A stretch of DNA of 64,000 bases from Litoditis marina (lineage: Eukaryota > Nematoda > Chromadorea > Rhabditida > Rhabditidae). A program made the position numbers and the translations under genes. The stretch covers positions 1 to 64,000 of the forward strand of contig CAXIWQ010000359.1 of NCBI GenBank assembly GCA_964036275.1, given 5' to 3'. The notes under the pieces were generated by a model that saw only the letters and a list, made by a program, of their open reading frames with translations, was not told where the DNA came from and did not search any database. Position 1 is the stretch's first letter. The number at the start of each line of letters is the position of its first letter. Of this stretch, positions 53,280 to 64,000 are shown in pieces.

Positions 53280-53545
53280 CCTTTGTGAAATACCTGAAAA
53301 ATTCTCCTTCTGACCACAACAAGCGTGAATGAACGTGAGACACGTGTGTCACTTGTATTGTTTTTTCTAAAGTTTATTAAAAATAAGTTTGTAAAGTTTA
53401 TAATAAGTTTTACAAAGTTTGTGAAAAATTTCTGCTGTGTTCTCTCCTCGGCTATGATGTCATCGGTGTGTATCTACTCATACTAAATACGGCACAGCTA
53501 TTTCTGAACTTTTTTCCGAAATCTGAACTTTCGATTTCGAAATTT

Positions 53546-53775
53546 GTAGTTTGAACTTTCGGAAGACCACGCCCCCATTTTGATGCTGAGCGGTGACACC
53601 CGCCTGACCACGTGCGGGGACATCCCGCGCCCTAGACAGCTGCCAATTAATTGACGCCGGGCGGTGACATTGACCAAACGGGGCGACATACACTACTGAC
53701 AGATAAAGTGTCATCGCAGTCCAAACTCATCGTCACCAGTTGTCAATGAGAGCTATTGTTAAGTTCAAACTACAT
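53546..53775. mobile_element. MITE family 1 long form, 230 bp
   Basis: TTGTAGTTTGAACTT at the left and AAGTTCAAACTACATA at the right bound a GC-rich interior with GCGGTGACA repeated (53591 and 53661). It is longer than the other family members and could be nearer to the parent element; no coding frame was seen. Confidence 0.7.
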
Positions 53776-54589
53776 ATGGACTGAGTGTCAGCAAGCATAA
53801 CGAATTATGAAGTTTGTCGTGCCGACAGTTATCTACGCGACTTGATTCATCATCTACTATTCGACTCAGAATATTATGGCTTGGCGAGTCCAGAAAATGG
53901 TTTGACGTCACTCGATCTACAGAATTCTCTATCTCTCTCACTTCCAAAATTGCCATCTATTCTCTCTCTCTCTCCATATATCTATCTTGTCTTCCTGTCT
54001 CTCTAATCTTGTTTCTTCTCATTTTCAGCAGGTAAGTTGAAAGGGTAAGTAAATGGCCGGTCAGCAACACTCGAGGAAGTGAAGCACAGGGACAGTGGAG
54101 CACAACAGCAAACAACGGTCAAAGATCAATGGGCAACTCTTGGACTACTTCGGACCATCAACGTTGGAGATATTGATTAGTTTATTTTTATGATACCAGT
54201 TATGCCTAACAAGTTAGCTTTTATCATAAGACTTATTGCACATCGTTTTAGTTCGGTGTATTATGTTATTTCTCACTATTGTGTACCACGTGATTCTGTT
54301 TCTATGCTCAGTTGTAAGAGTTGTACCTAGAGTCTTCGCGCGCTAGCCATTCAGAAATCAGTACGAAACTCGATGTCAGATTCTTGCCGTATTTCCTACT
54401 ACCCTCTACCGTAATCCTTTTTGAAAGTCGGAAATGTCGCAAAGGCGAGTTGAACTCTTCAAGGTTGTCTACGTGGCTCACACCCTCCGTCGAAACCAGC
54501 CGGTCAAATAATGAAATTTGGGAATTTCATCTTTGAAAGTCGGGAATGTCGCAAAGGCGACTTATACAGCCTTGCCCGCGGTTTACAAT

Positions 54590-55600
54590 CACATAGACAA
54601 TGTTCCAGGAGTAGCGCCCAAGAATACCGGTACTTGCGCGCTAGAACACCGCAATGACCGATTTGACACATAGGTTTTCGCGCTATTCTTGGGTGCAAGT
54701 ACCGGTATTGTTCGGCGCAACTAGCGCTTACATCGTGCGGTAGCACCGCTTTTTGGAATACAGCCATACGAAAATTTGCTCGCTACCAAAATTTTATTCA
54801 TTCATAAAAAAACATTGAATTCCAATCAAACATATTCGTATGTTCCCATATAATACAAACATGTATACAAAAAACCATAAATTTGACACATAGCACAACG
54901 TATACAATTCAGGCTATTTAACGAAACCTTTATAATTCGAAGAAGTAAAACTACTTTGAAAACTTTCTGTTGTACTTTATTAAACCTAACAACTAACAAG
55001 TGAAACTCTCAGACGATTCTCGAGAAATAACTGTACCAACTTATGTTTCATGTCGGCTATCTAACTGACGAGTGATTTGAGAATGAAGAGATGCAGACGA
55101 CGTCTTGTGTCTGCGTACAAGTAGAAATCTTTCCGGTTGATCTTCATGAATATTGATCTGAAATTTATACTTACACTCAAACAGAAGAAAGAGTGCATAC
55201 TTACACCTCTATATACAACAGAACAACACGGAAATTCTTTCAAAGTGTTGCATAATCATTATGACAATGTAATAAATAGCTCTAGAAATACGAAAATTAA
55301 ACAGATCAAAACTCATTCAATCTCGAACCGAGCACACGAAAAGAAGATTCTAAACCAATCTATCAATTTTACTAACGTTTAAAGTAACCACTTACAAAAT
55401 AAGAGAAAAAATAACTAAGAGAACACCCGACCGACGAGCGGTTGCGCAGTCGAGAAGTGGAGGGCGGTTTGAAAACAATTTTTCATCAATCAATAACATA
55501 TCTGGCGGTACTTGCGCTCGCAGGGCCCCTTGCCCGGCGGGTTATTCCAGTGAGCAAGTACCGGTATTGTCGTGCGCAAGTACCGATTTTTGCTATTGTC
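54590..55600. repeat. Dispersed GCAAGTACCGGTATTG repeats
   Basis: AATACCGGTACTTGCGCGCTAG (about 54625) and its inverse GCAAGTACCGGTATTGTTCGG (about 54695) form an imperfect inverted repeat. Further direct copies occur at about 55552 and 55578, with GGTACTTGCGCTCGC at 55506. Similar units flank GC-rich sequence, so this may be a decayed transposon with subterminal repeats. Confidence 0.55.
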
Positions 55601-56400
55601 CTGCGCTACTACCGACTCATTGCCTGAGCAACTGTGCACCTTGCAAATATTGTACTGGCATGCCCGCCCACTGTCGCGGCAGACCGCTCAGTCTGCTCTG
55701 CACGATGTATGTAACCAATACGGTTGCTAGAGGAAAGGAGAATTCAGTAGATATCAGGAAATCACAATGACAGTACAGACAACTTATAATGCATAGGATT
55801 CAGACGCGCAAGACTCTAGTAATATCATTTGACTATTTAACTCTATTATTATTATTGAATGTAATTAATATTGTTTTATAGTATATGTTTATCTATTGTC
55901 TAGCGCCGCCTAAATGAAGCATGAGTTATACAGGATGTACTGTTTATATATTATCTAACAAATCTAATGTGTTCGTATGACTATCCATCTATAGTGCGCA
56001 GACAGGCGTAAGCCGCACTGGTTAACTCTAGAACCTTTCATCATTTCTTTCTAAAACAGTACTGTTCTGACGAACGTGATATGCTAATTGCACAGTTGTA
56101 TCACATTTGCATACGACTGTGCACGTGTAATCGTCTACGTGCCAACTGGGAAGAAACGTGACAGAAAGAAGACTACGGAGCTCACTACTCATTATGTTCT
56201 ATTCGCGACTTGTTGTTTTCTCTTAGGTCTCCTTCTGAGGCCTTCTTATTGTCTCTTCATAACTTGTAATAAATGAACTTATTATTTATACACTGTTCTG
56301 TTGTCGGTTGATCCTACAAACATATAAGTCCTCCTCAGTGCAGTCATCTTAGAACTATCTCGGAAAGAGTAAATAGAGTATTCCTAAATAGATTAATAAC

Positions 56401-56510
56401 CGCGTGGCAGTAGTTTCAGTAGAGTAATAGGCGGCATCCCACTAGCCTCCGAACAAGTACCGCGTGGCAGTTACATAAATCGAATAATAGGCGTTTACCA
56501 CTGACGCTGA
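56401..56510. repeat. Short direct duplication, ACCGCGTGGCAGT
   Basis: ACCGCGTGGCAGT followed about 20 bases later by TAATAGGCG occurs at 56401 and again at 56459, a 58-base period. Two copies only. Confidence 0.6.
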
Positions 56511-57253
56511 AACACAACCAGCCGAGTTCCGTGTTTTGAATTCTGATTATATTTCACTCTCCCACATCGATCGATAAATGGCACTGTCTCGTCATAACAT
56601 GTTGTCCACCCTTGTTTTGCATTTGTGAAGACAAATTTCGTCGATTTTTTTCAGCCAGTTTTCTATTTCAGCCAGTTTTCCACAAAAACGATGACGATAT
56701 AATTTTCTCATATTATTGTTTGCCAAAAATCAATCAATCTATAGCGTAATTCAATTGTATGTAGTAGGGCATGTATAGTCTAAATTAGAAAAAGATCGAG
56801 CGAAAAAAGTGCGTGATCCATTGTTATCTATGACAAGGTCTCGTTTTCGGACAGTTTGTTTTCTCTTAATAATTTGTAGTCTGGGTGAAAAGAATTAGGG
56901 TATAGTGGACATATACTAGAAGTAGATTGAAAGGGGGAATTTGTTGAAGGGACCGTTCCTTTTTAATTTCGTTATTCGAGTTAAGCATCTATAATTATCG
57001 ACACAAGTTAACAAAACAATCGGAATCAGTGAAAACTTCCCGATTTTTGCTCTTTTTCTCGATAGTTCGCGTTTAGCAACTCCGCAGACGCACCGGCACG
57101 TACGCATTTTCATGAAGACGTGCAAAAAATTTCCGCAAAACGAATCGTAATATCAGATCACGTAACAATTAACCCATGTAAAAGGTGTTTCAGTTATTGA
57201 TTCCGATTGTTGTTCTGATTAGGATTGAGGTTGTGTATACTGAAATGTAATTT

Positions 57254-57430
57254 ACCATTTGGACTTTTGGCCGGAAGCTCTGCGCTACAGTAACCCTGAG
57301 GATAGTTTTGCTCACAAAACGCTTGGTGGGCGACCGATTTCACTTTTTAGCGGAATAGTGAGGGGCACCAGTACCATATGAGAACAGTTTTTGTGTTTTT
57401 CAATCCGTCCAAATTATAGAGAAACGGCCC
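57254..57430. repeat. Dispersed repeat, pair of 12598-12785
   Basis: Shares TTTACCATT, GAAGCTCTGCGCTACAGTAA and AAATTATAGA in the same order as the copy at 12598. Diverged; no terminal repeats. Confidence 0.5.
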
Positions 57431-57961
57431 CTTTAAACAAGACCGAAGCTGTACTGCTCCAAGTATCCCTTCTTTCCATAGAAAATCATACTGGGATGGG
57501 AGGGGGTGATGATATTACGGTGGGGACTGAAGGAAGGAGGAATTGATTGAATGGAGTACACGTAAAAATAGAGGAAACGTCTTTCGAGTGTAGTAGTAAC
57601 GTATAATAGAACTCAATTCAATTGTCAAGTAAAGTTAGCATTTTATTGAGGCATCGTGCACTTTGTCATTGCGTGTTTCTTAGTTCTGCCATGATTATCA
57701 TGTTTCACGTGACTGCCCGATTGACTAACAGTATAGAAGGAAATGAAATGTAAGAAACTGTGTTCTTCGTCGTTTTTCAATTTCTGATGTGTATGTGTTG
57801 GTAAAGTGAGGATGACTTTCTTTACTGCTATGCTTCGGAAACATTCTCTCCTCCTATTTCGTATAGTCGACTGATCATATTTCTACAGTAGAGTTTGGGA
57901 AAAAACTCGTCAAGCGTATAAATTATGCCAGTGTTTCCGAAAAGTGAGTAGTTTTGCAAGA

Positions 57962-59917
57962 ATGATGAATTTATTTCGAAAGAGTGTTCGAAGTATTCCC
58001 GCAGAACTGTTTGCGCCAGAAAGCAGTGTATGGAAGATGCTCACATTTACTGTAAGAATCATCATAATATGAACGCTTTGTTTGACAGTTTACGTAGTAA
58101 ATACTATCTAAATTGGCTGTAGACAAGTGTCATGAATTGCTATATTTTAGTTTCCTGGCGTAAATATCACAGCATCGGGCTAAGTTTGAACACTCAACTA
58201 TAATTTCGTGACTGACAAAACATTTTTGCTATTTAGGTGTTTTACGCCATTTTGAGAATTTCCGTACGACTATTTTCAATGATTGTAACATGAACAAATA
58301 TGAGTTTGTGAATTGGAACATATCTGACAGTACTTACGAGTCTAAATTATCGAACAGGTTACCTACTTCCGTGGAAAAGACTGAAATTACAATTCGAAGT
58401 TTACTGGCTATACTGAACCTCAACTTTTTGACCTAAGTTGTCCACATTAGTCTCGACTATAGTCGTGGCCAAAAAGGCGGCCGGGTACTGTATATCTCAC
58501 ACATGTCTTCGATTTCACAGCTCACTGTGTACTCTAATGGCGCCGTGGTTAGCGCTCTGCTACGAAAATTTCTACGAGAGACTGAAGTTTATAAACTTGG
58601 CACCTTGTACACAATAGTAGTGACTCGATTTCACAAATGTTCCGGCGTGTAGGTGTTAAGTAGCATTTTTGCGATTATTTGTCTGACAGACTCACGCGCT
58701 TCTTGACTACTACAGTATGAATTTCGAAATTACAACGGAATTGGGCCATAACGGAAACATATGTCCGAGAGATTTATTTTAACAGCTGAATTAAAATGTA
58801 GATTAGGATGGGGAAACTCCCTGGGAGTGATTTGTCCTTAAAGATGAATGACCTTTCGAATGATGAAGTATTCTAGAACAGCTGTGTTGAAATCAAATTT
58901 GTGTGAATCGTTTTCGTAGATGCAGTCTGAAGCGATGCATATTGCACTATTCTGGGGTGTGCTCGTTGTTTGATTACTATCCCAATGCATTTTCACTGTA
59001 AATCAAACTAGTGTTTTGATTGAAGATCAAACTAGAGCTACGATCGTTTTGCTTTCTAAATGAATATTGCAATTCAACGTAAGCGCTCATGTACTTTCAC
59101 AGAAAGGATTGAAAACTCCATCGCGAAAATACGAGAAGTACGATGATATATTATATAGTTTGAGAACTTGTGTATGTGAGAAAACTGTTAGCAAGTAAGC
59201 CCACATAGTCGTCGCCCACGCAGAGGCGAGGGGGTACTGTATATCTCCCTTTTCGCTGTGTACACACAAATGTCTTCGGTTCCAAAGTTTTTCTGCTATG
59301 TACTCCAATAGTGCAATGGTTAGGGTCCTGCTACGAAACTTTCGCTTGCAGGTTCGGTTCCGGCAAAAGACAGAAATTTATACATTTGGCACTCACTATA
59401 TTGTTTGAGTTCTTCATCCTTCTTTGACCGCAGTTTGATGCCACAATTTCTCCATCAAAGTTCGAACCGAAATTATCACCAAATATTTCCTTGACGTCGT
59501 TAAATGTACGAAATACGAAACAAAGCTTCACAGCTGAGACGTAATAATTGCACAATCGCGACTGGCGACCTAACCACGGCATGAGGACTGATCTAATCGT
59601 TATTGTAGTTTGATTTCGATGATCGCCATACTTCATACTTCACGAATTTCGAGTGGAAAGCAACGAGATCAAAGTACAGATCCAGATGGCAAAACCGTAC
59701 AAGTAGCTTCAAAATAGCTTCCGAATAAGCACAAACGAAAACTAAGAAGTCGAATGCTGAATCCTGAATCGAATGACTTTAAATGACTTTGTTAATAGTC
59801 GAAGTGTTCGGGTTTTCACTTTTTTAGTTAGATTCAGAGTACTGTAAAATGCTAGATCCAGAGTACTGTAAAATGCCACGGGTTAGTGACACATAGTGAA
59901 TAGTTAAATGTTCTTTG

Positions 59918-59983
<66 letters not shown>

Positions 59984-61225
59984 CTCTCTGTCTTTACCAT
60001 AGTATCATGCATAGTTATTTATTCGTTTTTATTCAGGTAATAATTTTATCGTGATTGCCCAGATGGTGTACGAATGTATCAGAGTATTCAAAGCTGCTAC
60101 GGACTCGAGAACCCACAGGTAAACGAATTCACTCTATCTTGGTTATAGCTTGATGTCGACCCACGTAGTTGTTCACGAGTTTTGACAGGGTAGTAAAACT
60201 GAAAAAAAGGTAAAAGGACAACCAAGCCTTTATGGTTGTAAAGAATCCGGTAAGGAGACACGGAAGTTCTCAAACATCTGTAATCGAGAATACCTTTGAT
60301 TACGATGAAAGTGCCATGAAAACTTGAAAGCTTGTAGTTCAGCAGCCCAAGCATTTCTCGATAAACCTGTTTTCCTACTGAATAATTCATTCCTCCCGCA
60401 CTCGGGTTGCATCAATTTTTTCCACTTATACAACGTATTAACTATAGTGAGCCACCAAATGTTCAAGAAACTATATCTCCATACCTTTCACGATTTTTAG
60501 CCTGTGTTGCTCTTCACTGGAAACTTGTATATTAGGACGTGTGTGAAAATCAAACTACAACATACATTAAGTCTATCAGTTCATTCCAATGATATAAACG
60601 AAACATGAGAGGATCAGAGAAAATTTTTCTAGGTTGTCTATTGATGGAACCGTGTCAACGGGGACAAGAACCCCTCCACTGCTCAAACTCGCGAACGGGG
60701 AGATGGGGGACTTTTCTATATTTTCACGCCAGCTGGAGGAGCAGAATCTATTCGATGAGTGTGGGCTCGTGCAGGTGAGTATAACCGAACAGACTGCATA
60801 ACACGTTTCGTCAATAACATGGGGTGGGAAAATAACAGAGTTAGAGTTAATTCAGGCAGAAATTTGTCCTAATACAACAAACACAGCCTTTTTTTCCGGA
60901 AGCAAGCTACAAACACGAATCCTTCAACTCTTATTTACCACTATACGTGTTCGATTTGAGCCGAACAAATGATCGAGGCAAAACGGAATTCGTTCTTCTC
61001 GGAGCGGGTTCATACGGTATATACTGCTCTATCCCTCTGTGTTTGTAGTTTGATCCCGTTCTATTTCGGTGTTTGGAAACACTCGTACCCCAGCGGGATT
61101 TAGAGAGCTGAAAGCGCATGCTCAAGAAGCAGAGTGAGGAGGAATTACAACGATTAAAAACATCTAATACAGTTCATCCAGTCTGGTCGAGCCTATGTGC
61201 CCACTTGAAACTATTAAAGGCATGA
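57962..61225 (+). CDS. Unrecognised spliced gene, 3' exons certain, 5' exon tentative
   Basis: Three exons are well supported by borders and phase: 60037-60118, 60633-60774 and 61115-61225 (stop TGA). They encode QMVYECIRVFKAATDSRTHR, then a segment with GEMGDFSIFSRQLEEQNLFD, then a terminal helix-rich part (LKKQSEEELQRLK, ending CAHLKLLKA). I do not recognise the family. A possible first exon, 57962-58051, starts with two Met codons and MNLFRKSVRSIPAELFAPES and ends at a GTAAGA donor, but its phase does not fit the 60037 exon, so another exon would be needed between them. Two SINE copies and two MITEs lie in the introns; one MITE ends about 15 bases before the last exon's acceptor. Confidence 0.6.
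58483..58610 (+). repeat. tRNA-derived SINE, copy 2 (B box deleted)
   Basis: Same head GGTACTGTATATCTC and A-box-like TGGCGCCGTGGTTAGCG as copy 1, but the B-box segment is missing before the GAGACTGAAGTTTATAAAC tail. Confidence 0.75.
59232..59402 (+). repeat. tRNA-derived SINE, copy 3
   Basis: Head GGTACTGTATATCTCCC, A-box-like region ATAGTGCAATGGTTAGGG, B box GGTTCGGTTCC and tail GACAGAAATTTATACATTTG followed by CACTCACTATA, as in copy 1. Confidence 0.8.
59603..59681. mobile_element. MITE family 1 copy
   Basis: TTGTAGTTTGATTTCG and GAGATCAAAGTACAG bound about 79 bp in the intron before the exon at 60037. Confidence 0.6.
59918..59993. repeat. CT microsatellite
   Basis: A CT run with a few interruptions, about 75 bases long, inside an intron. 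Confidence 0.9.
61043..61103. mobile_element. MITE family 1 copy next to a terminal exon
   Basis: TTTGTAGTTTGATCCCG at the left; the right end, CAGCGGGATTTAGAG, is degenerate. It ends about 12 bases before the exon at 61115, so it contributes to the branch-point and acceptor region. Confidence 0.5.
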
Positions 61226-61517
61226 TTTTGAAACTCCCCGATATTCTCGAGAAAAACTACCTGGTTTTCGGTATGATAAACTCTTTGAAAACTCACAGGT
61301 TTCAGCTGAAAGTTTATACTGTTCCACGATCATTCGGCCGATTACTGTAAATTATTATGGATGGGTGAAATGGAGTATAACAAGAAGGAGCAGTAACCAC
61401 TGAAACACTAGGTCTAACTACTTTTACAGGCGAGAACACCAAGCGAGTATCAACCGTCAATCGGAGTGAGTGATTCGACGGAAGTAAAGTGAGAATATTT
61501 ATAATTACACCTTCTAT

Positions 61518-64000
61518 GATAATCTGACAATTCACAATCGATTGCCTAAGGGGAGATTCAAACCAGCCGTGAAAGGTTTACAGGCAGTGTCGCCAACTAT
61601 TCCACAAACTGCAAATTCTAATTGAAATAATTGGGAATATTAATGAATCTGAAGAGTTTGTGAGCATTGAATGCTTGTTTCTCTGTGTGTAGTACTAGTT
61701 TTGCTTGAGATAATCTGACAATTCATAATCGATTGCCTAAGGGGGGATTCAAACCAGCCGTGAAAGGTTTCCAGGCAGTGTCGCCAACTATTCCACAAAC
61801 TGCGAATTCTAATTGAAATAATTGGGAATATTAATGAATCTGAAGAGTTTGTGAGCATTGAATGCTTGTTTCTCTGTGTGAAGTACTAGTTTTGCTTGAG
61901 ATAATCTGACAATTCACAATCGATTGCCTAAAGGGGGATTCAAACCAGCCGTGAAAGGTTTCCAGGCAGTGTCGCCAACTATTCCACAAACTGCGAATTC
62001 TAATTGAAATAATTGGGAATATTAATGAATCTGAAGAGTTTGTGAGCATTGAATGCTTGTTTCTCTGTGTGTAGTACTAGCTTTGCTTGAGATAATCTGA
62101 CAATTCACAATCGATTGCCTAAAGGGGGATTCAAACCAGCCGTGAAAGGTTTCCAGGCAGTGTCGCCAACTATTCCACAAACTGCGAATTCTAATTGAAA
62201 TAATTGGGAATATTAATGAATCTGAAGAGTTTGTGAGCATTGAATGCTTGTTTCTCTGTGTGTACTATAGTTTTGCTTGAGATAATCTGACAATTCACAA
62301 TCGATTGCCTAACGGGGGATTCAAACCAGCCGTGAAAGGTTTCCAGGCAGTGTCGCCAACTATTCCACAAACTGCGGATTCTAATTGAAACAATTGGGAA
62401 TATTAATGAATCTGAAGAGTTTGTGAGCATTGAATGCTTGTTTCTCTGTGTGTAGTATAGTTTTGCTTGAGATAATCTGACAATTCACAATCGATTGCCT
62501 AAGGGGGGATTCAAACCAGCCGTGAAAGGTTTCCAGGCAGTGTCGCCAACTATTCCACAAACTGCGGATTCTAATTGAAACAATTGGGAATATTAATGAA
62601 TCTGAAGAGTTTGTGAGCATTGAATGCTTGTTTCTCTGTGTGTAGTACTAGCTTTGCTTGAGATAATCTGACAATTCACAATCGATTGCCTAAAGGGGGA
62701 TTCAAACCAGCCGTGAAAGGTTTCCAGGCAGTGTCGCCAACTATTCCACAAACTGCGAATTCTAATTGAAATAATTGGGAATATTAATGAATCTGAAGAG
62801 TTTGTGAGCATTGAATGCTTGTTTCTCTGTGTGTAGTATAGTTTTGCTTGAGATAATCTGACAATTCACAATCGATTGCCTAACGGGAGATTCAAACCAG
62901 CCGTGAAAGGTTTCCAGGCAGTGTCGCCAACTATTCCACAAACTGCGGATTCTAATTGAAACAATTGGGAATATAATGAATCTGAAGAGTTTGTGAGCAT
63001 TGAATGCTTGTTTCTCTGTGTGTAGTATAGTTTTGCTTGAGATAATCTGACAATTCACAATCGATTGCCTAAGGGGGGATTCAAACCAGCCGTGAAAGGT
63101 TTCCAGGCAGTGTCGCCAACTATTCCACAAACTGCGGATTCTAATTGAAACAATTGGGAATATTAATGAATCTGAAGAGTTTGAGAGCATTGAATGCTTG
63201 TTTCTCTGTGTGTAGTATAGTTTTGCTGGAGATAATCTGACAATTCATAATAGATTGCCTAAAGGGGGATTCAAACCAGCCGTGAAAGGTTTCCAGGCAG
63301 TGTCGCCAACTATTCCACGAACTGTGAATTCTAATCGAAATAATTGGGAATATTAATGAATCTGAAGAGTTTGTGAGCATTGAATGTTTGTTTCTCTGTG
63401 TGTAGTACTAGTTTTGCTGGAGATAATCTGACAATTCACAATCGATTGCCTAAGGGGGGATTCAAACCAGCCGTGAAAGGTTTCCAGGCAGTGTCGCCAA
63501 CTATTCCACAAACTGCGGATTCTAATTGAAACAATTGGGAATATTAATGAATCTGAAGAGTTTGAGAGCATTGAATGCTTGTTTCTCTGTGTGGTAGTAT
63601 AGTTTTGCTGGAGATAATCTGACAATTCATAATAGATTGCCTAAAGGGGGATTCAAACCAGCCGTGAAAGGTTTCCAGGCAGTGTCGCCAACTATTCCAC
63701 AAACTGCAAATTCTAATGGAAATAATTGGGAATATTAATGAATCTGAAGAGTTTGTGAGCATTGAATGCTTGTTTCTCTGTGTGTAGTATAGTTTTGCTT
63801 GAGATAATCTGACAATTCACAATCGATTGCCTAAGGGGGGATTCAAACCAGCCGTGAAAGGTTTACAGGCAGTGTCGCCAACTATTCCACAAACTGTGAA
63901 TTCTAATCGAAATAATTGGGAATATTAATGAATCTGAAGAGTTTGTGAGCATTGAATGCTTGTTTCTCTGTGTGTAGTACTAGTTTTGCTTGAGATAATC
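61518..64000. repeat. Satellite array, 189-191 bp monomer, 13 copies in the window
   Basis: GATAATCTGACAATTCA starts monomers at 61518, 61709, 61900, 62091, 62281, 62471, 62662, 62852, 63041, 63231, 63422, 63613, 63803 and 63994, and the array continues beyond the window. Monomers are very similar. Variants such as AGTACTAGC (62083, 62654) recur 571 bases apart, suggesting three-monomer units. The 72-90-codon minus-strand frames repeated across it change frame with each monomer (191 is not a multiple of three) and are not genes. Confidence 0.97.

Larger units (their letters stand above)
48470..53280. mobile_element. Maverick/Polinton cassette C: DNA polymerase B and flanking genes
   Basis: A protein-primed family B DNA polymerase (minus strand) is flanked by a convergent plus-strand membrane-protein ORF 11 bases from its stop, and by a divergent plus-strand acidic gene 170 bases from its start. 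This polymerase is the defining gene of Mavericks. Integrase, capsid genes, protease and packaging ATPase are not present here. Terminal repeats were not found; 47759-48470 shows no gene, only a half MITE near 48016-48030. Confidence 0.85.
53280..57961. other. 4.7 kb repeat-rich region without a supported gene
   Basis: Holds the long MITE (53546-53775), an exon-like open frame at about 53785-53930 followed by a pyrimidine tract and TTTTCAGCAGGTAAGT near 54028, the AGTACCGGTATTG repeats (54590-54720, 55500-55600), direct repeats of TGTCGCAAAGGCGA (54437, 54547), duplicated ACCGCGTGGCAGT (56401, 56459), and one copy of the dispersed repeat at 57254. Most other sequence is AT-rich and uninformative. 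Confidence 0.5.

Noticed and set aside
53785..54050. Exon-like frame followed by CAG between an acceptor and a donor (3-base microexon)
   Set aside because: The coding style is plausible, but no clear acceptor or donor joins it to other exons; left as a remark in the regional entry.
61314..63762. Repeated 72-142-codon minus-strand ORFs, possibly a gene family
   Set aside because: They are the satellite monomer read through; the frame shifts by one or two bases at each monomer.
1..64000. CRISPR arrays, bacterial operons, rRNA genes
   Set aside because: No spacer-repeat arrays or rRNA stretches were seen; introns and the animal-type gene content exclude a prokaryotic source.
1..64000. Maverick packaging ATPase and terminal inverted repeats
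   Set aside because: No Walker-type motif frame was seen near any cassette, and no long matching ends flank the three blocks; an HMM search and a self-alignment would be decisive.

Overview
The window is eukaryotic, almost certainly animal, nuclear DNA. It has spliced genes with GT-AG introns, an intronic tRNA-Ile, tRNA-derived SINE-like repeats, many short inverted-repeat elements and a satellite array. The recognisable host genes are endosome/lysosome traffic genes: a PPP1R21-like gene (FERRY complex type), the C-terminal half of VPS11, and a three-exon fragment of the RNA helicase MTR4. Two small secreted-protein genes (one glycine-rich, one with a MAM-like cysteine/tryptophan block) and an acceptor directly before an ATG suggest an ecdysozoan, perhaps a nematode, but I cannot fix the species.

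Layout. 1-7510 is a giant inverted repeat with a 192 bp centre; its left arm carries two extra segments absent from the right arm. 7.5-11.7 kb shows only repeats. 11.7-16.0 kb is a minus-strand multi-exon gene that I do not recognise. Two cassettes of a Maverick/Polinton (adintovirus-like) element lie in and beside it: an adenovirus-type protease plus a C2H2 protein at 14.6-15.4 kb, and a compact overlapping minus-strand block at 16.1-19.5 kb (capsid protein, second structural protein, two small membrane proteins, broken integrase with chromodomain). The block ends at a 31 bp filler copied from the integrase. 19.8-27.1 kb is the PPP1R21-like gene, 27.8-28.6 kb the MTR4 fragment and 28.9-38.4 kb VPS11, whose introns hold a tRNA-Ile gene, inverted-repeat elements and a 294-306 bp tandem array rich in GGCGCC. 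39.6-43.6 kb is a secreted glycine-rich gene built from small similar exons, and 44.0-45.4 kb a secreted MAM-like gene. 45.3-47.8 kb is a second palindrome that copies the promoter and signal-peptide exon of the MAM-like gene in the opposite direction. 48.5-53.3 kb is a third Maverick block: protein-primed DNA polymerase B (one stop, two frameshifts), a convergent membrane-protein ORF and a divergent acidic, probably spliced gene. 53.3-57.9 kb is repeat-rich. 57.9-61.2 kb holds the 3' exons of an unrecognised plus-strand gene, and 61.5 kb to the end is a ~190 bp satellite.

How it fits together. The Maverick pieces hold complementary gene sets (capsids, protease and integrase on one side of ~29 kb of host sequence; polymerase on the other), and no packaging ATPase was seen. 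Most capsid-side ORFs are open, while the integrase and polymerase are broken, so the copy looks recently dead. Exon coordinates are my reading of splice signals and reading-frame phase, without transcript evidence.
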